From: Nostoc sp. C052
Lineage (GTDB): Bacteria; Cyanobacteriota; Cyanobacteriia; Cyanobacteriales; Nostocaceae
Reading direction: 5' to 3'
DNA: 64,000 bases
Assembly (NCBI RefSeq): GCF_013393905.1
Contig: NZ_CP040272.1
Location: 5,514,001-5,578,000, forward strand
Made by a program: the position numbers and the translations under genes. Positions 9,274-17,699 of this stretch are shown here, one piece after another. The notes under the pieces were generated by a model, which saw nothing but the letters and a program-made list of their open reading frames with translations, had not been told where the DNA came from and ran no database searches. The first letter of the stretch is position 1. Each line of letters opens with the position of its first letter.

Positions 9274-9675
9274 TTAACCCGGTAAAATTACCGTATCGAT
9301 AACGTGTACCACACCATTATCAGCTTCGATATCTGCTGCTAAAACTGTGGCATTTTTAATTTCAAAACCATCAGAAGAATGAATTTTAATGGGTGAACCT
9401 TCTACAGAATTAACCGTACCGAGTTCTGCCAAATCAGCCTTTAGCAGCTTTCCTGGAACGACATGATACTTTAAAATCCTCGTTAGCTGGGGAATATTCT
9501 GTAACAGAGTTTGGATAGTTCCCGCTGGTAACTTGGCAAAAGCTTCGTCATTGGGTGCAAAGACTGTGAACGGCCCAGGACTTTTTAATGTTTCTACTAA
9601 ACCAGCCGCTTGGACAGCTGCTACCAGTGTTTTGAAAGACTCAGCCGTAACTGCAATATCAACAATATCAGCCAT
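9274..9675 (-). CDS. Fasciclin (FAS1/beta-Ig-H3) domain protein
   Basis: The 133-residue protein is a single FAS1 domain: MADIVDIAVTAESFKTLVAA, the H1 box GPFTVFAPNDEAFAKLP, ILKYHVVPGKL, and the H2 box ADIEADNGVVHVIDTVILP. FAS1 domains mediate adhesion or protein-protein contacts; cyanobacterial single-domain versions are soluble, and the NDH-1 subunit CupS is a relative. I chose the ATG at 9675 because a GAGGTTAAG ribosome-binding site lies just upstream; an in-frame upstream start at 9699 would place that site inside the coding region. There is no signal peptide. It is about 46 kb from the CO2-uptake operon, so assigning it as CupS would be speculative. Confidence 0.85.
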   Translation of the reverse strand: MADIVDIAVTAESFKTLVAAVQAAGLVETLKSPGPFTVFAPNDEAFAKLPAGTIQTLLQNIPQLTRILKYHVVPGKLLKADLAELGTVNSVEGSPIKIHSSDGFEIKNATVLAADIEADNGVVHVIDTVILPG

Positions 9676-9953
9676 ATATCTTAACCTCAATATCTGCAAA
9701 AGATTTTAAAGGATAATAAACCTATTTTAATTTTTATTGAAAAAGGGACTCTTTACTGGGGATTAGGGACTGGGAAAACACTACCCAAGTTTTGTTCGCG
9801 CAGCGATGCCTCCAGCGTCTCAAAGGTTGCGATCGCACATTCGGCGCAGTCGTGATTTATTTGGTTTGTGATGATACTTACTTGTGCGCGATCGCACCTT
9901 CACAACCCATTCTCGAAAATTGTTACCCTAAATAAAGTTATGAGGACGCAAAT

Positions 9954-11441
9954 ATGACTGACAAAAATCGTTCTCAATGGGACTTAGGCAGGTTTATCGA
10001 AACCCTGACTTACTTTGAGGTAATTCCTTTCCTTAACTGGGTACAGCAGTTAATCCAAGGCCGTCCTAAGGATAATCAAGATAGACCCAATGGAGGAAGA
10101 AACGTGGGTGTAATATTAGTAGCAGGTGCAACTGGTGGTGTCGGTAAACGAGTAGTGCTGCGATCGCTCCAACAAGGTTATAAAGTTCGCGCCCTAGTTC
10201 GAGATATTGACAAAGCGCGGTCAATTCTTGGTAATGATATAGATTTAGTGGTTGCGGATATCACGCAACCAGAAACTTTAACTCCTCTAGTCCTAGCTGA
10301 TATCCAAGCTGTAATTTGTTGCACAGCAGTACGTGTACAACCTGTTGAGGGAGACACAGCAGATAGAGCCAAATATTATCAAGGTGTTAAATTTTACCAA
10401 CCGGAAATTGTCGGCGACACTCCCGAAAATGTAGAATATCAAGGTGTCAAAAACTTAGTCCAAGCTGCGGCAAAATATTTACCCCAAGCAAACGAAAAAC
10501 CAATATTTGATTTCACCAAACCATCAGCAGAATTAAAAGATTACTGGGGAGCGTTGGATGATGTCGTCATGGGTGGTGTTAGTGCCAGTAATATCCAATT
10601 GCTAGATAATACAGCTTTATTTGCTGGTAATGTCTCCACCGCTAACTCTGGCGGATTTGCTTCTGTCAGAACGAAGAATTTTGATCCACCCTTTAACTTA
10701 TCTGGTTACACTGGTGTAAAATTACGTGTCAAGGGTGACGGTCAGCGTTATAAAATCTTTCTGCGGACAGATACAACATGGGATGGTATTGGCTATAGCT
10801 ATTCTTTCGACACCATAGCTGATACTTGGATAGATATTCACATTCCCTTTACAGATTTAATTCCCGTTTTTCGGGCAAAAGTTGTCAAAGATGCGCCGCC
10901 AATTGAACAAAGTAGAGTTTGCTCATTCCAACTGATGTTGAGCAAATTTGAATATGATGGCGCTTTGAATCCCAAATTTTCTCCAGGTGGTTTTGCTTTG
11001 CAGTTGGAATCAATTAAAGCTTATGGTGGGACAACTTTGCCACAATTTATTCTTGTCAGTTCAGCAGGTGTAACTCGTCCTGGCCGCCCTGGGATTAATT
11101 TAGATGAAGAACCGCCAGCAGTGAAATTAAATGACCAATTGGGAGGAATTTTAACTTGGAAGTTGAAAGGAGAAGATAGTTTAAGAGAAAACGGAATTCC
11201 TTATACGATTATTAGACCTTGTGCTTTAACTGAAGATGCAGGAAGTAAGGAATTAATATTCGAGCAAGGTGACAATATTAGAGGCAAAATCAGTCGTGAG
11301 GATGTGGCAGAACTTTGCGTGCAAGCGCTAAAACTAGAAAAAGCCTCTAACATTACATTTGAGGTTAAACAGGGAGAAAATACTGTCAAATATATCGATT
11401 GGCCAAGTTTATTTTCTAACTTGCAACCGGATAAGAGATGA
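9954..11441 (+). CDS. Atypical SDR protein with embedded CIA30 domain
   Basis: The 495-residue protein begins with a Rossmann NAD(P)-binding domain whose glycine motif is VAGATGGVGKR near residue 57, followed by VRALVRD. Around residues 183-358 it is interrupted by a CIA30 domain (FDFTKPS, WGALDDVVMGGVSAS, then AYGGTTLPQF). The SDR part then resumes with FILVSSAGVTRPGRPG and the YTIIRPCALTED segment. The same architecture is known in the plastid psbA translation factor HCF173, which suggests a chaperone or RNA-linked role in photosystem or complex I assembly rather than plain enzymology. That role is inference from architecture. A catalytic YxxxK is not evident. Confidence 0.85.
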   Translation: MTDKNRSQWDLGRFIETLTYFEVIPFLNWVQQLIQGRPKDNQDRPNGGRNVGVILVAGATGGVGKRVVLRSLQQGYKVRALVRDIDKARSILGNDIDLVVADITQPETLTPLVLADIQAVICCTAVRVQPVEGDTADRAKYYQGVKFYQPEIVGDTPENVEYQGVKNLVQAAAKYLPQANEKPIFDFTKPSAELKDYWGALDDVVMGGVSASNIQLLDNTALFAGNVSTANSGGFASVRTKNFDPPFNLSGYTGVKLRVKGDGQRYKIFLRTDTTWDGIGYSYSFDTIADTWIDIHIPFTDLIPVFRAKVVKDAPPIEQSRVCSFQLMLSKFEYDGALNPKFSPGGFALQLESIKAYGGTTLPQFILVSSAGVTRPGRPGINLDEEPPAVKLNDQLGGILTWKLKGEDSLRENGIPYTIIRPCALTEDAGSKELIFEQGDNIRGKISREDVAELCVQALKLEKASNITFEVKQGENTVKYIDWPSLFSNLQPDKR

Positions 11442-11520
11442 AATTTTCACAGCTTTTTAGTCTGTCACTATCCCAAAAAAGCCTATTTAGATAGACTGTT
11501 CTAACAAGTCAGCTATTGAG

Positions 11521-11868
11521 ATGAAAAAAGTCAAGGTGCTAGTAATCGCCGGGATTTTAATCACAATTATCTGGGGCAGTTTTTTTTCCAAAACTGCCTC
11601 ATCGCAGCAAGTTGAGTCCCGCATCAATAACCTGGAAGCAGACTTGAATCGTTTTGAGTCTCGGTTAAATCAGATAGAGTCTCAGCTAGGTAAAACCCGC
11701 CAGTATTCATCCTCAAGAACAACACTTACCCCACGACAGTCAACTGGTTCTAGAAGGAATTTATCACAGCAAGATCCAATGTTTGATAGATTGGCAACTT
11801 TGGTGATTGAATTGAAGCAACAAGTCAATAAATTAGAGGAGCGAGTTGCTAAAATAGAATCACGCTAA
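11521..11868 (+). CDS. Small exported or membrane-anchored coiled-coil protein
   Basis: I do not recognise this 115-residue protein. Residues 5-25 form a hydrophobic segment (VLVIAGILITIIWGSFF) ending near KTASSQQ, which could be a signal peptide or an uncleaved anchor. It is followed by heptad-like coiled coil (VESRINNLEADLNRFESRL), a Ser/Thr/Arg-rich linker, and a second coiled-coil stretch at the C-terminus (LVIELKQQVNKLEERVAKIE). The arrangement suggests an oligomeric periplasmic or membrane-associated factor. It lies 79 bp downstream of the SDR-CIA30 gene on the same strand. Confidence 0.65.
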   Translation: MKKVKVLVIAGILITIIWGSFFSKTASSQQVESRINNLEADLNRFESRLNQIESQLGKTRQYSSSRTTLTPRQSTGSRRNLSQQDPMFDRLATLVIELKQQVNKLEERVAKIESR

Positions 11869-11982
11869 ATATTTATTTCACTTGCATAGAATATAGATTT
11901 TTCGTAGGGATGTACAAATGTACGCCCCTACAGTCTGTTGTGGAAAAATTAAAAGGCAATGTTGTTTGATTAACGAAATATT

Positions 11983-12198
11983 TTATCTGTAGTAACATTT
12001 GTCAATCCAAATTCGCATTTCTTCTTCAGAACCAAAACAGACAGAACGTCCTGTGATTGGATCGTAGGCGTGCCAACAAGAAGTATTGCCACGATAGTCT
12101 GATTCGTGCCACACTTGCAGGTCAGAACCGCTAGTCATCCAGATAACAAAATGTTGCCAATATTTTCGTAGATTTAACAAAAAATAAAGTTTATTCAT
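11983..12198 (-). CDS. Conserved-looking small hypothetical protein
   Basis: This 71-residue protein has no recognised domain. Its C-terminal half is rich in aromatic and charged residues, with the ordered motif WHAYDPITGRSVCFGSEEEM ending in a short helix, and looks like a compact beta-hairpin domain typical of small cyanobacterial proteins. It is transcribed divergently from the MocR regulator gene. The inverted-repeat array between them could control both. Retention of a good start and the non-random composition argue for a real gene. Confidence 0.55.
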   Translation of the reverse strand: MNKLYFLLNLRKYWQHFVIWMTSGSDLQVWHESDYRGNTSCWHAYDPITGRSVCFGSEEEMRIWIDKCYYR

Positions 12199-12263
12199 GT
12201 GAAAGCACCTGATAAATAATGAACTATTACTTTTACTTTCACGTAAGAATTTAGAACTGAGAA

Positions 12264-12344
12264 GGTACAGTTTTGGCAGATTTAATCTAGTACAGTTACA
12301 CTCATTCTCAACTGGTATAGTAAAAAAACTCCCAACTGTACTAG
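12264..12344. promoter_or_regulatory. Four-half-site operator candidate in the MocR intergenic region
   Basis: CTAGTACAGTT at 12287-12297 and AACTGTACTAG at 12334-12344 are perfect 11-bp inverted complements. A further TACAGTT lies at 12266-12272, and a degenerate inverted half-site AACTGGTATAG at 12310-12320. Same-orientation half-sites are spaced 24-25 bp apart, about two helical turns. GntR/MocR regulators bind such repeats and usually autoregulate, so this is likely the site of the adjacent gene product. Confidence 0.6.
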
Positions 12345-12413
12345 GTAAACTTGGTAAAAATAGTTTATATTGCCAGTATTGATGATGTTTTAGTCATTAA
12401 CGAGTGCGCCAAA

Positions 12414-13934
12414 ATGAAAATTTTGCTAGACCGACAGTCACACAAGCCGATTTATTTACAGATCCGCGATCGCATCAGTCGGCTGATTAAATCTGGCGCA
12501 CTCAAAAATGGCGATCGCCTCCCTTCCATCCGCTCTCTGGCAGAGAGTTTACAAGTTAACAAACTCACGATTATTGAAGCATATAACGTTTTAGAAGCAG
12601 ATGGGATTGTTTCTGCACGTCAGGGTTCAGGATATTTTGTCAGCAGCGTTTATCCCAAAAGTGCCAACCTAGAATCTAAATTTGCTCCAGCCCAAAATGT
12701 CATAATTACAAAACCAGGGAAGTGTTCTTTTTATGATATGTATACTCCACTGGTACAAGCACAAACTGAGCCAGGAATAATTAATTTTGGTTACGGTTAT
12801 CCTCGTCCACCAAAAGATATCAACCTTATTGCTAGACGAGCATTAAGACAAGATGATACTGATATTTTCTTTCCCCATGAAATGCCTCAAGGACAATTAA
12901 CCCTGTGCAAACAAATTGCCCAGATGTTAGTACATCAAGGATTAGAGGTATTTCCAGAAGATTTAGTTATTACTAATGGCTCTCAGCAAGGGTTGTCATT
13001 AGCGATAAATTATTATGTACAGCCTGGTGATTGGGTGATTGTCGAAGCTCCTACTTATTATGGTGCAATTTCTATCTTAGAAAACTTAGGAGCCAAGATT
13101 ATTGGCATTCCCATGACTGGGGAGGGAATGAATTTAGATTTATTAGAACAATATCTATATAGCCACCGCCCAAAATTAATTTATACAATTAGTACTTTTC
13201 ATAACCCAACTGGATTGACGACAACACAAGCTCATCGTCAACAATTACTAACATTAGCTGAAAAATATGAATGTCCTATTTTAGAAGATAATGCTTATGA
13301 AGGAATAAATTTTGATGCTGTATCAGCACCGATTAAAGCTTTAGATAAAAATAATTTAGTGACTTATTTAAGCACCTTTTCTAAAACTTTAATGCCTGGT
13401 TTAAGAGTCGGCTATATGGTAGTTACAGGTAAGCATTATCAAGCAATTATTGAGCGAAAATTACTTCATGACTTGCACACATCCAGTATTTCGCAAACCA
13501 TAGTTAGCGAATATCTCGCTTCAGGACATTATCGCCGTCACCTCAGCCGACTTCGTACAGATAATTTGCAAAGTCGTAATACTATGCTGCAAGCTTTGGA
13601 GCGTTATTTTCCTGAAGAAATCCGCTGGACAGTTCCCACGGGAGGATTATTTCTCTGGGTACAGTTACCAGATGATTTTCCGATTGGGACAATTCGTAAG
13701 GAAGCCTTTGCCCAAAATGTCTATCTGGCGTGCGGTTCAGCATTTTTTCCCGATAAGCAGGGTTATCCAGCGATGCGTCTGACTTTCTGTCTCTCGCCAG
13801 AGGAGATTGAGCAAGGGATTTCGATTGTGGGTAAGTTGTTGAAAAAGTATATTTCCAGAAGATGCGTAGATGCAGAGCAGCTTGTCGTCAAACATCGTAT
13901 ATCTAATTATCAACCACTTGTTCACAGTTTGTAA
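12414..13934 (+). CDS. MocR-type (GntR/aminotransferase I fusion) transcriptional regulator
   Basis: The 506-residue protein is a GntR winged-helix domain at residues 1-75 (PIYLQIRDRISRLI, GDRLPSIRSLAESLQV, GIVSARQGSGYFV) joined to a fold-type I aminotransferase domain. The latter has ITNGSQQGLSLAINY, FHNPTG, and the PLP-lysine motif STFSKTLMPGLRVGY. MocR proteins sense PLP or amino-type ligands through the aminotransferase-like domain and activate or repress nearby genes; many are not active enzymes. I chose the ATG at 12414 because the GntR domain begins there; the open frame extends to a TTG at 12351, but that region has no domain content and lies next to the operator repeats. The likely targets are itself and the divergent 71-residue gene; the ligand is unknown. 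Confidence 0.9.
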   Translation: MKILLDRQSHKPIYLQIRDRISRLIKSGALKNGDRLPSIRSLAESLQVNKLTIIEAYNVLEADGIVSARQGSGYFVSSVYPKSANLESKFAPAQNVIITKPGKCSFYDMYTPLVQAQTEPGIINFGYGYPRPPKDINLIARRALRQDDTDIFFPHEMPQGQLTLCKQIAQMLVHQGLEVFPEDLVITNGSQQGLSLAINYYVQPGDWVIVEAPTYYGAISILENLGAKIIGIPMTGEGMNLDLLEQYLYSHRPKLIYTISTFHNPTGLTTTQAHRQQLLTLAEKYECPILEDNAYEGINFDAVSAPIKALDKNNLVTYLSTFSKTLMPGLRVGYMVVTGKHYQAIIERKLLHDLHTSSISQTIVSEYLASGHYRRHLSRLRTDNLQSRNTMLQALERYFPEEIRWTVPTGGLFLWVQLPDDFPIGTIRKEAFAQNVYLACGSAFFPDKQGYPAMRLTFCLSPEEIEQGISIVGKLLKKYISRRCVDAEQLVVKHRISNYQPLVHSL

Positions 13935-14357
13935 TTTCCTAACAAATGGTTAAGGTGTCTCTGTAGTAACATACGGGAAGCCGCTACGTGTCTATAAATT
14001 AATTAAAAAATATTTTTCACAACTGATTTAGGACTGCTATCTTTTGGTATGAAGTCAGAATACTTAATCTTGTTAAGAGTGCTGTATTTGTCAATCAGCC
14101 ATCAGGAATACACATTTGACAGCATTTAATCTTATATTTGTAATTTTGTAAATCTAGCGATTTTCATACCCTGCGGGTTTATGGGTATGCGCCCCTAGTT
14201 AAACAATCAAGAACTTCAATAATTAACTTTTATAGGTAAAAAAACATTTTTAACCTTTTCATAATCTAAGATTAACCAAAATTTATCCGGTATCAGCTCT
14301 CGACTTTCTGAAGTAAACATTGTACAAAAAAGCTAGGCCGTACAGGATGCAAATTAC
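13935..14357. other. Intergenic region without a recognised gene
   Basis: AT-rich spacer of 423 bp. It contains one small hairpin with arms CATACCC (14165-14171) and GGGTATG (14183-14189), which could act as a weak terminator for the MocR gene. No convincing coding frame or RNA gene was seen. Confidence 0.4.
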
Positions 14358-14789
14358 ATGAGTCGAAAAGCCAGCAAAGTGTTTAAACAGTCTGGGGTGA
14401 TTCCTTACAGAGTAAACAATGGTAAAATTGAAATCTTGCTAATTACCACCCGTGATTTTCAACACTGGGTAATTCCGAAAGGAGATATTCCTAATGGCAT
14501 GAGTCCGCCTGCTTCAGCAGCCAAAGAGGCATGGGAAGAAGCAGGAGTTATTGGGCATGTAGACGCGAAGGAACTGGGCACTTACAAATACCGCAAACAA
14601 GGCAAAAGTTACCGCGTCAAGATGTATTTATTACCAGTTGAGATGTTGAGTGAAGATTATCCAGAAGCAACTAAAAGAAAACGGCAGTGGGTAGAAGTGA
14701 ATAAAGCTATCAGGCGGGTTAAATTTAATTCACTCAAACGAATTCTTAAAGGGTTTTTCCAAGTCAAGTCTCACTTTTGTGCATTTTGA
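14358..14789 (+). CDS. Nudix hydrolase with variant Nudix box
   Basis: This 143-residue Nudix protein resembles the diadenosine or inositol-polyphosphate pyrophosphatase branch (SGVIPYRVNNGKIEILLITT, WVIPKGDIPNG). The Nudix box starts at GDIPNGMSPPASAAKEAWEE and ends AGV. Compared with the canonical GX5EX7REUXEEXGU, the first Glu is Met and the Arg before the catalytic Glu is Lys, but the metal-binding EAWEE core is intact. Such enzymes cleave nucleoside diphosphates linked to another group. The Met and Lys substitutions are, from memory, shared by other cyanobacterial relatives and may mark a subfamily. It is a single gene without close same-strand neighbours. Confidence 0.85.
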   Translation: MSRKASKVFKQSGVIPYRVNNGKIEILLITTRDFQHWVIPKGDIPNGMSPPASAAKEAWEEAGVIGHVDAKELGTYKYRKQGKSYRVKMYLLPVEMLSEDYPEATKRKRQWVEVNKAIRRVKFNSLKRILKGFFQVKSHFCAF

Positions 14790-15489
14790 TGTTAGTTAGA
14801 TATTGAAATACACATTATTTTGAGCCTCTCAGACCAAAGTGAGGTTTTTAAGAATTAGCTATACTTAAGACCACACAACGGGCTTAAGCCCCTTATTAAA
14901 AGTGTTCCTATAAGTAGATGGGTGAGAAAACTTATAACTATGTTATAGAAAGCTTAAAATAGTGTTAAGTAAGTCGGCATAATAAAACCAAACTGTGTGA
15001 AGAAAAGTAAACAAGGCTCAAACCCTTTATCACCCTGCTCCCTGCCCCCTGCCTTATCCCAACAATAATTATTTACGCCGACTTACTTATCATATCCTGC
15101 TCGGATCATTTGTTATTAAGCTGTTGTGCGTGCAAATTGCATCACAAGCATGAGTAGGCAAAACCTGGAAATCCTCTCCCTTGCACCCTGCTCCCCTGCC
15201 GCCTCAATGTGCAAACTATAATCACAACAGTTTATTCCCACAGTCATTGCACCCCACCCCCAGTCCCTCCCCAATGCCAAAGGGAGGGGAGACAAAGCGT
15301 AGCTTTGGCGGGGTGGGATTCTTGGGGTTTAGTAAGTAATCAAGCAGACATGATATTAGACGTAGGTTGGGTTACCCAAAGCCCCCATCCAACCTACAAT
15401 TTTTTTGCATCCTATTAGCGTGTTAAGGCTAATAGGATGCACTCATTTGATAGTGAATATGCGTCTATTTATTGAGTGTAAAATCCGTC
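14790..15489. other. Repeat-rich 700-bp intergenic region
   Basis: This stretch contains low-complexity CCCTGCTCCCTGCC-type repeats (about 15040-15060 and 15180-15200) that recur elsewhere in the window, a GTAGGTTGG/CCAACCTAC inverted pair near 15362-15397, and a strong hairpin at 15407-15440. A 69-codon open frame at 15209-15418 lies across these repeats and is not credible as a gene. Confidence 0.6.
15407..15440. terminator. Strong bidirectional-type stem-loop
   Basis: The arms GCATCCTATTAGC (15407-15419) and GCTAATAGGATGC (15428-15440) are perfect 13-bp complements around an 8-nt loop. A run of T (15400-15406) lies on the left side, so on the minus strand the hairpin is followed by an A/T tract as in a Rho-independent terminator for the lysozyme gene read from the right. 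It may instead be part of a dispersed repeat. Confidence 0.5.
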
Positions 15490-16281
15490 TTAAACCCATA
15501 GCAAAGTTACCCAAGTTTTTATACCGACAATTCCATCAGCCTGCAATTTCTTAGATGTTTGAAAACTAACAACTGCATTTTTAACTGACTCAGAAAAATG
15601 CCCATCAATAGCATCAGTATATAATCCAATATCTTTTAATTGCTGTTGTAATTGTTTTACTCTTAGCCCAGAATCTCCTAGCTGCAATCCGTTAAATCTA
15701 TTCAAATCGGCTCGACCACTAACACCAGTTACACCAGATATATCACCTTCATATTGATGAATTAAGTATTGCCCCTGCCAAGCACTAGGAATACTTGGGT
15801 TTTTGGCTCCGTAGTGGGCAATCCATAACGGATAACTAGCAAAATCTGATGGATTACCTATTTCTGCCCAGAAACTAGGGAAGGTATAAATAATTGGTTT
15901 GATTGGTTTTTTTGTTTGTTGCAAAAGGGCTTTTTCTACCTCTGCTAACCACTGCTTCGCTGCACTAATTACTGCTTGGCTACTTACTTTATCAGTTATC
16001 TCTACATCCAGAACTGGTGGTAAGTCTCCTGGTTCTAATTTGCCCAATGTTTTTAAGAATTCCTTCGCTTGCTGAACTGGGTCAGATGTATGGGGGTGAA
16101 AGAAATGATAAGCACCCCGAATAATACCAGCAGCTTTCGTGGTCTGCCAGTGATGAGCAAAAGCAGAATCTTTTATGCTAACTCCTTCTGTGGCTTTGAC
16201 AAAGGCAAAAGTTTTACCAGAGTTTTTTACTGCTGTCCAATCTACTCTGCCGTCTTGATCGGCAACATCAATTCCTTCCAT
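15490..16281 (-). CDS. GH25 lysozyme with C-terminal peptidoglycan-binding domain
   Basis: Glycoside hydrolase family 25 enzymes (Chalaropsis-type muramidases) cleave MurNAc-GlcNAc bonds. Residues 1-190 carry the family hallmarks: GIDVADQDGRVDW at the start, FAFVKATEG, GAYHFFHP, and the catalytic Asp/Glu pair in VLDVEITD. Residues ~200-260 form a PG_binding_1 module (LGDSGLRVKQLQQQLKDIG, FQTSKKLQADGIVG). No signal peptide is present, so export would need lysis, a phage-like holin or a non-classical route; a domesticated endolysin is possible. The lipoprotein gene upstream on the same strand is 101 bp away and could be co-transcribed. Confidence 0.9.
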   Translation of the reverse strand: MEGIDVADQDGRVDWTAVKNSGKTFAFVKATEGVSIKDSAFAHHWQTTKAAGIIRGAYHFFHPHTSDPVQQAKEFLKTLGKLEPGDLPPVLDVEITDKVSSQAVISAAKQWLAEVEKALLQQTKKPIKPIIYTFPSFWAEIGNPSDFASYPLWIAHYGAKNPSIPSAWQGQYLIHQYEGDISGVTGVSGRADLNRFNGLQLGDSGLRVKQLQQQLKDIGLYTDAIDGHFSESVKNAVVSFQTSKKLQADGIVGIKTWVTLLWV

Positions 16282-16382
16282 AGAATTTCTTAACCTTTGT
16301 GATTAGTACAATAGTGAACTTATCAGAGGCTTTGATTAAATTTATGCTTTTTCTGGGTATTTGAGTAAATTAGAGAAATCTA

Positions 16383-17024
16383 TTAGGGTTGAGTGGCAAC
16401 AGAACGTACTGGAGTCACTCTAACTTTGCCTGTACAAGGCTTGATTTCTTCTGCAAGGGTAAGGTTTTGGGAGGTATTCGGAGGCGTGATTTCGATTTTA
16501 CTAGATATTGGGCAGTGTTCCTGTGGGGAACTAACATGGTTATATGCTATCTGAAATGATGCTTGTTTTCCAGGAGCTAGAGTTACTTGTTGTCGAGGTT
16601 GCTTACTCGAAAAGTAAGTGCCCTTGGAGCGAATAACTTTAATTCCCTGTAAAGGTTGATCTTTTGCATCCAGTAGTGCCAATCCCGGATAACCGTTGAG
16701 GTTACAAGGGGATGAGCCGTTATTGGTGAAGGCGTAAGTGAGTGCAACATTCCCAACGCCAGCATCTTCGGAGACTCGGCGCACTGACAATTGACTAGCT
16801 TCACAGCGCGTCGGATTCGTGGCAATAGTGGCCTCAGGGGTGGAATGCTCTATAGGTTTTGCAGTCGGTGTAGGTGTTGAAGACAACACAGCTTCTTTCG
16901 TTGGTTGTTCGGTGCTTGCTGGCAAGGCTTGCGGCTGTTTTGTAACAGAGGAAGAACCGACGCAGCCAGTTGTCATTGCAGTGAGGAGCAACAACATACT
17001 GCTTTCCAAAATTAGTATTCGCAT
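16383..17024 (-). CDS. Lipoprotein with DUF4232 domain
   Basis: The 213-residue protein begins with a lipoprotein signal peptide whose lipobox LTAMTTGC predicts lipidation at Cys21. It continues with a Pro/Thr-rich linker (residues 25-70) and then a DUF4232-type domain from about residue 73. That domain contains LTYAFTNNGSSPCNLNGYP, GLALLDAKDQPL and LAPGKQASFQIAY, with conserved cysteines that may form disulfides. Function of the domain is unknown. It should be a membrane-anchored periplasmic protein. The GH25 gene lies downstream on the same strand. Confidence 0.8.
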   Translation of the reverse strand: MRILILESSMLLLLTAMTTGCVGSSSVTKQPQALPASTEQPTKEAVLSSTPTPTAKPIEHSTPEATIATNPTRCEASQLSVRRVSEDAGVGNVALTYAFTNNGSSPCNLNGYPGLALLDAKDQPLQGIKVIRSKGTYFSSKQPRQQVTLAPGKQASFQIAYNHVSSPQEHCPISSKIEITPPNTSQNLTLAEEIKPCTGKVRVTPVRSVATQP

Positions 17025-17176
17025 ATCTTCTTTTTTTGTAGTGAACTACTTACACTGATGCTTTAGATACAGTGTAAGTTTCCAAAGTAACAAGGGTTAG
17101 CGTTGCTGTGTATATACCATCTTTTATAGTGCAATACGCTTGGGTTAAGGGCTTCTAGCAACAAATTTGGGTTTTC

Positions 17177-17207
17177 GAGACGCGATAAATCGCCGTCTCT
17201 ACAAGTG
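17177..17207 (+). repeat. Dispersed hairpin repeat F, copy 1
   Basis: The unit GAGACGCGATAAATCGCC followed by GTCTCTACA forms a GAGACG(G)CGAT-type hairpin. Near-identical copies occur at 18723, 33711 (inverted), 57009, 58622 and 59456. The longer flanks (GTTTTGAGCTTATCTGAACT) are shared with the copy at 59456. Confidence 0.75.
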
Positions 17208-17234
17208 TTTTGAGCTTATCTGAACTGTATTGTT

Positions 17235-17621
17235 TTAGAGGTTGTTTGAAAAGTCTAATTTGTTACTAGCCTTGGCGATTAGAAATTGCGGCTACACGAG
17301 ACTTTACCCACTTTTCCTACGGAACGCTACGCGAACGTGGGTTAAAAATCCTTGATTTTTCAAGCTTTCCACGGAGGTGGACTTGGTTTGTGTAGTAGCG
17401 AATTATATGAGACTATTGGTCAATTCACGGTGGGTTTGACTCCTGACCCGTAAAACATTGGTTTGGCGTTGCTTTCCCGCCCTGAAATAAATTTCGGGCT
17501 AATAGCTCAAGTCCGTTGAAACGGACTGAAATCAGAGTAATCAGGAATAATGGGTTAGACTCTCTACTAATTCGCCAACAGTCTCATTATATTCGCCTAA
17601 TACCTTTCAAACAGCCTCTTA
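17235..17621. mobile_element. MITE-like element, family A, carrying a nested insertion
   Basis: It has the same ends as the 6538 element (GAGGTTGTTTGAAAAG on the left; TTTCAAACAGCCTC on the right), flanked on both sides by TTA. Its interior is the reverse complement of the 6538 copy. It is longer because a 179-bp element has inserted at 17408-17586. Without that insertion the two copies are nearly the same length. Confidence 0.8.
17408..17586. mobile_element. Nested 179-bp insertion (family E) with TTATA target duplication
   Basis: The ends TGAGACTATTGG and CCAACAGTCTCA are imperfect inverted repeats (11 of 12). TTATA directly precedes (17403-17407) and follows (17587-17591) the element. Removing it and one TTATA restores the GCGAATTATATTCGCC sequence of a family A interior, as seen inverted in the 6538 copy. 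The interior has a palindrome around CCCGAAATAAATTTCGGGC-like sequence and no coding capacity. Confidence 0.75.
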
Positions 17622-17699
17622 TAGTGGGGTCGAATAACGATTGCCAAAGATTAAAGATTGAGTAGATTATCTTTATATCTGTTATTTAATTCAACCGAA

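Noticed and set aside
9274..9675. Fasciclin gene as cupS of the CO2-uptake system
   Set aside because: CupS is related to FAS1, but this gene is 46 kb from the operon and single FAS1 proteins are common; there is no positive evidence.
15209..15418. 69-codon open frame
   Set aside because: It crosses low-complexity repeats and a hairpin, with no ribosome-binding site.
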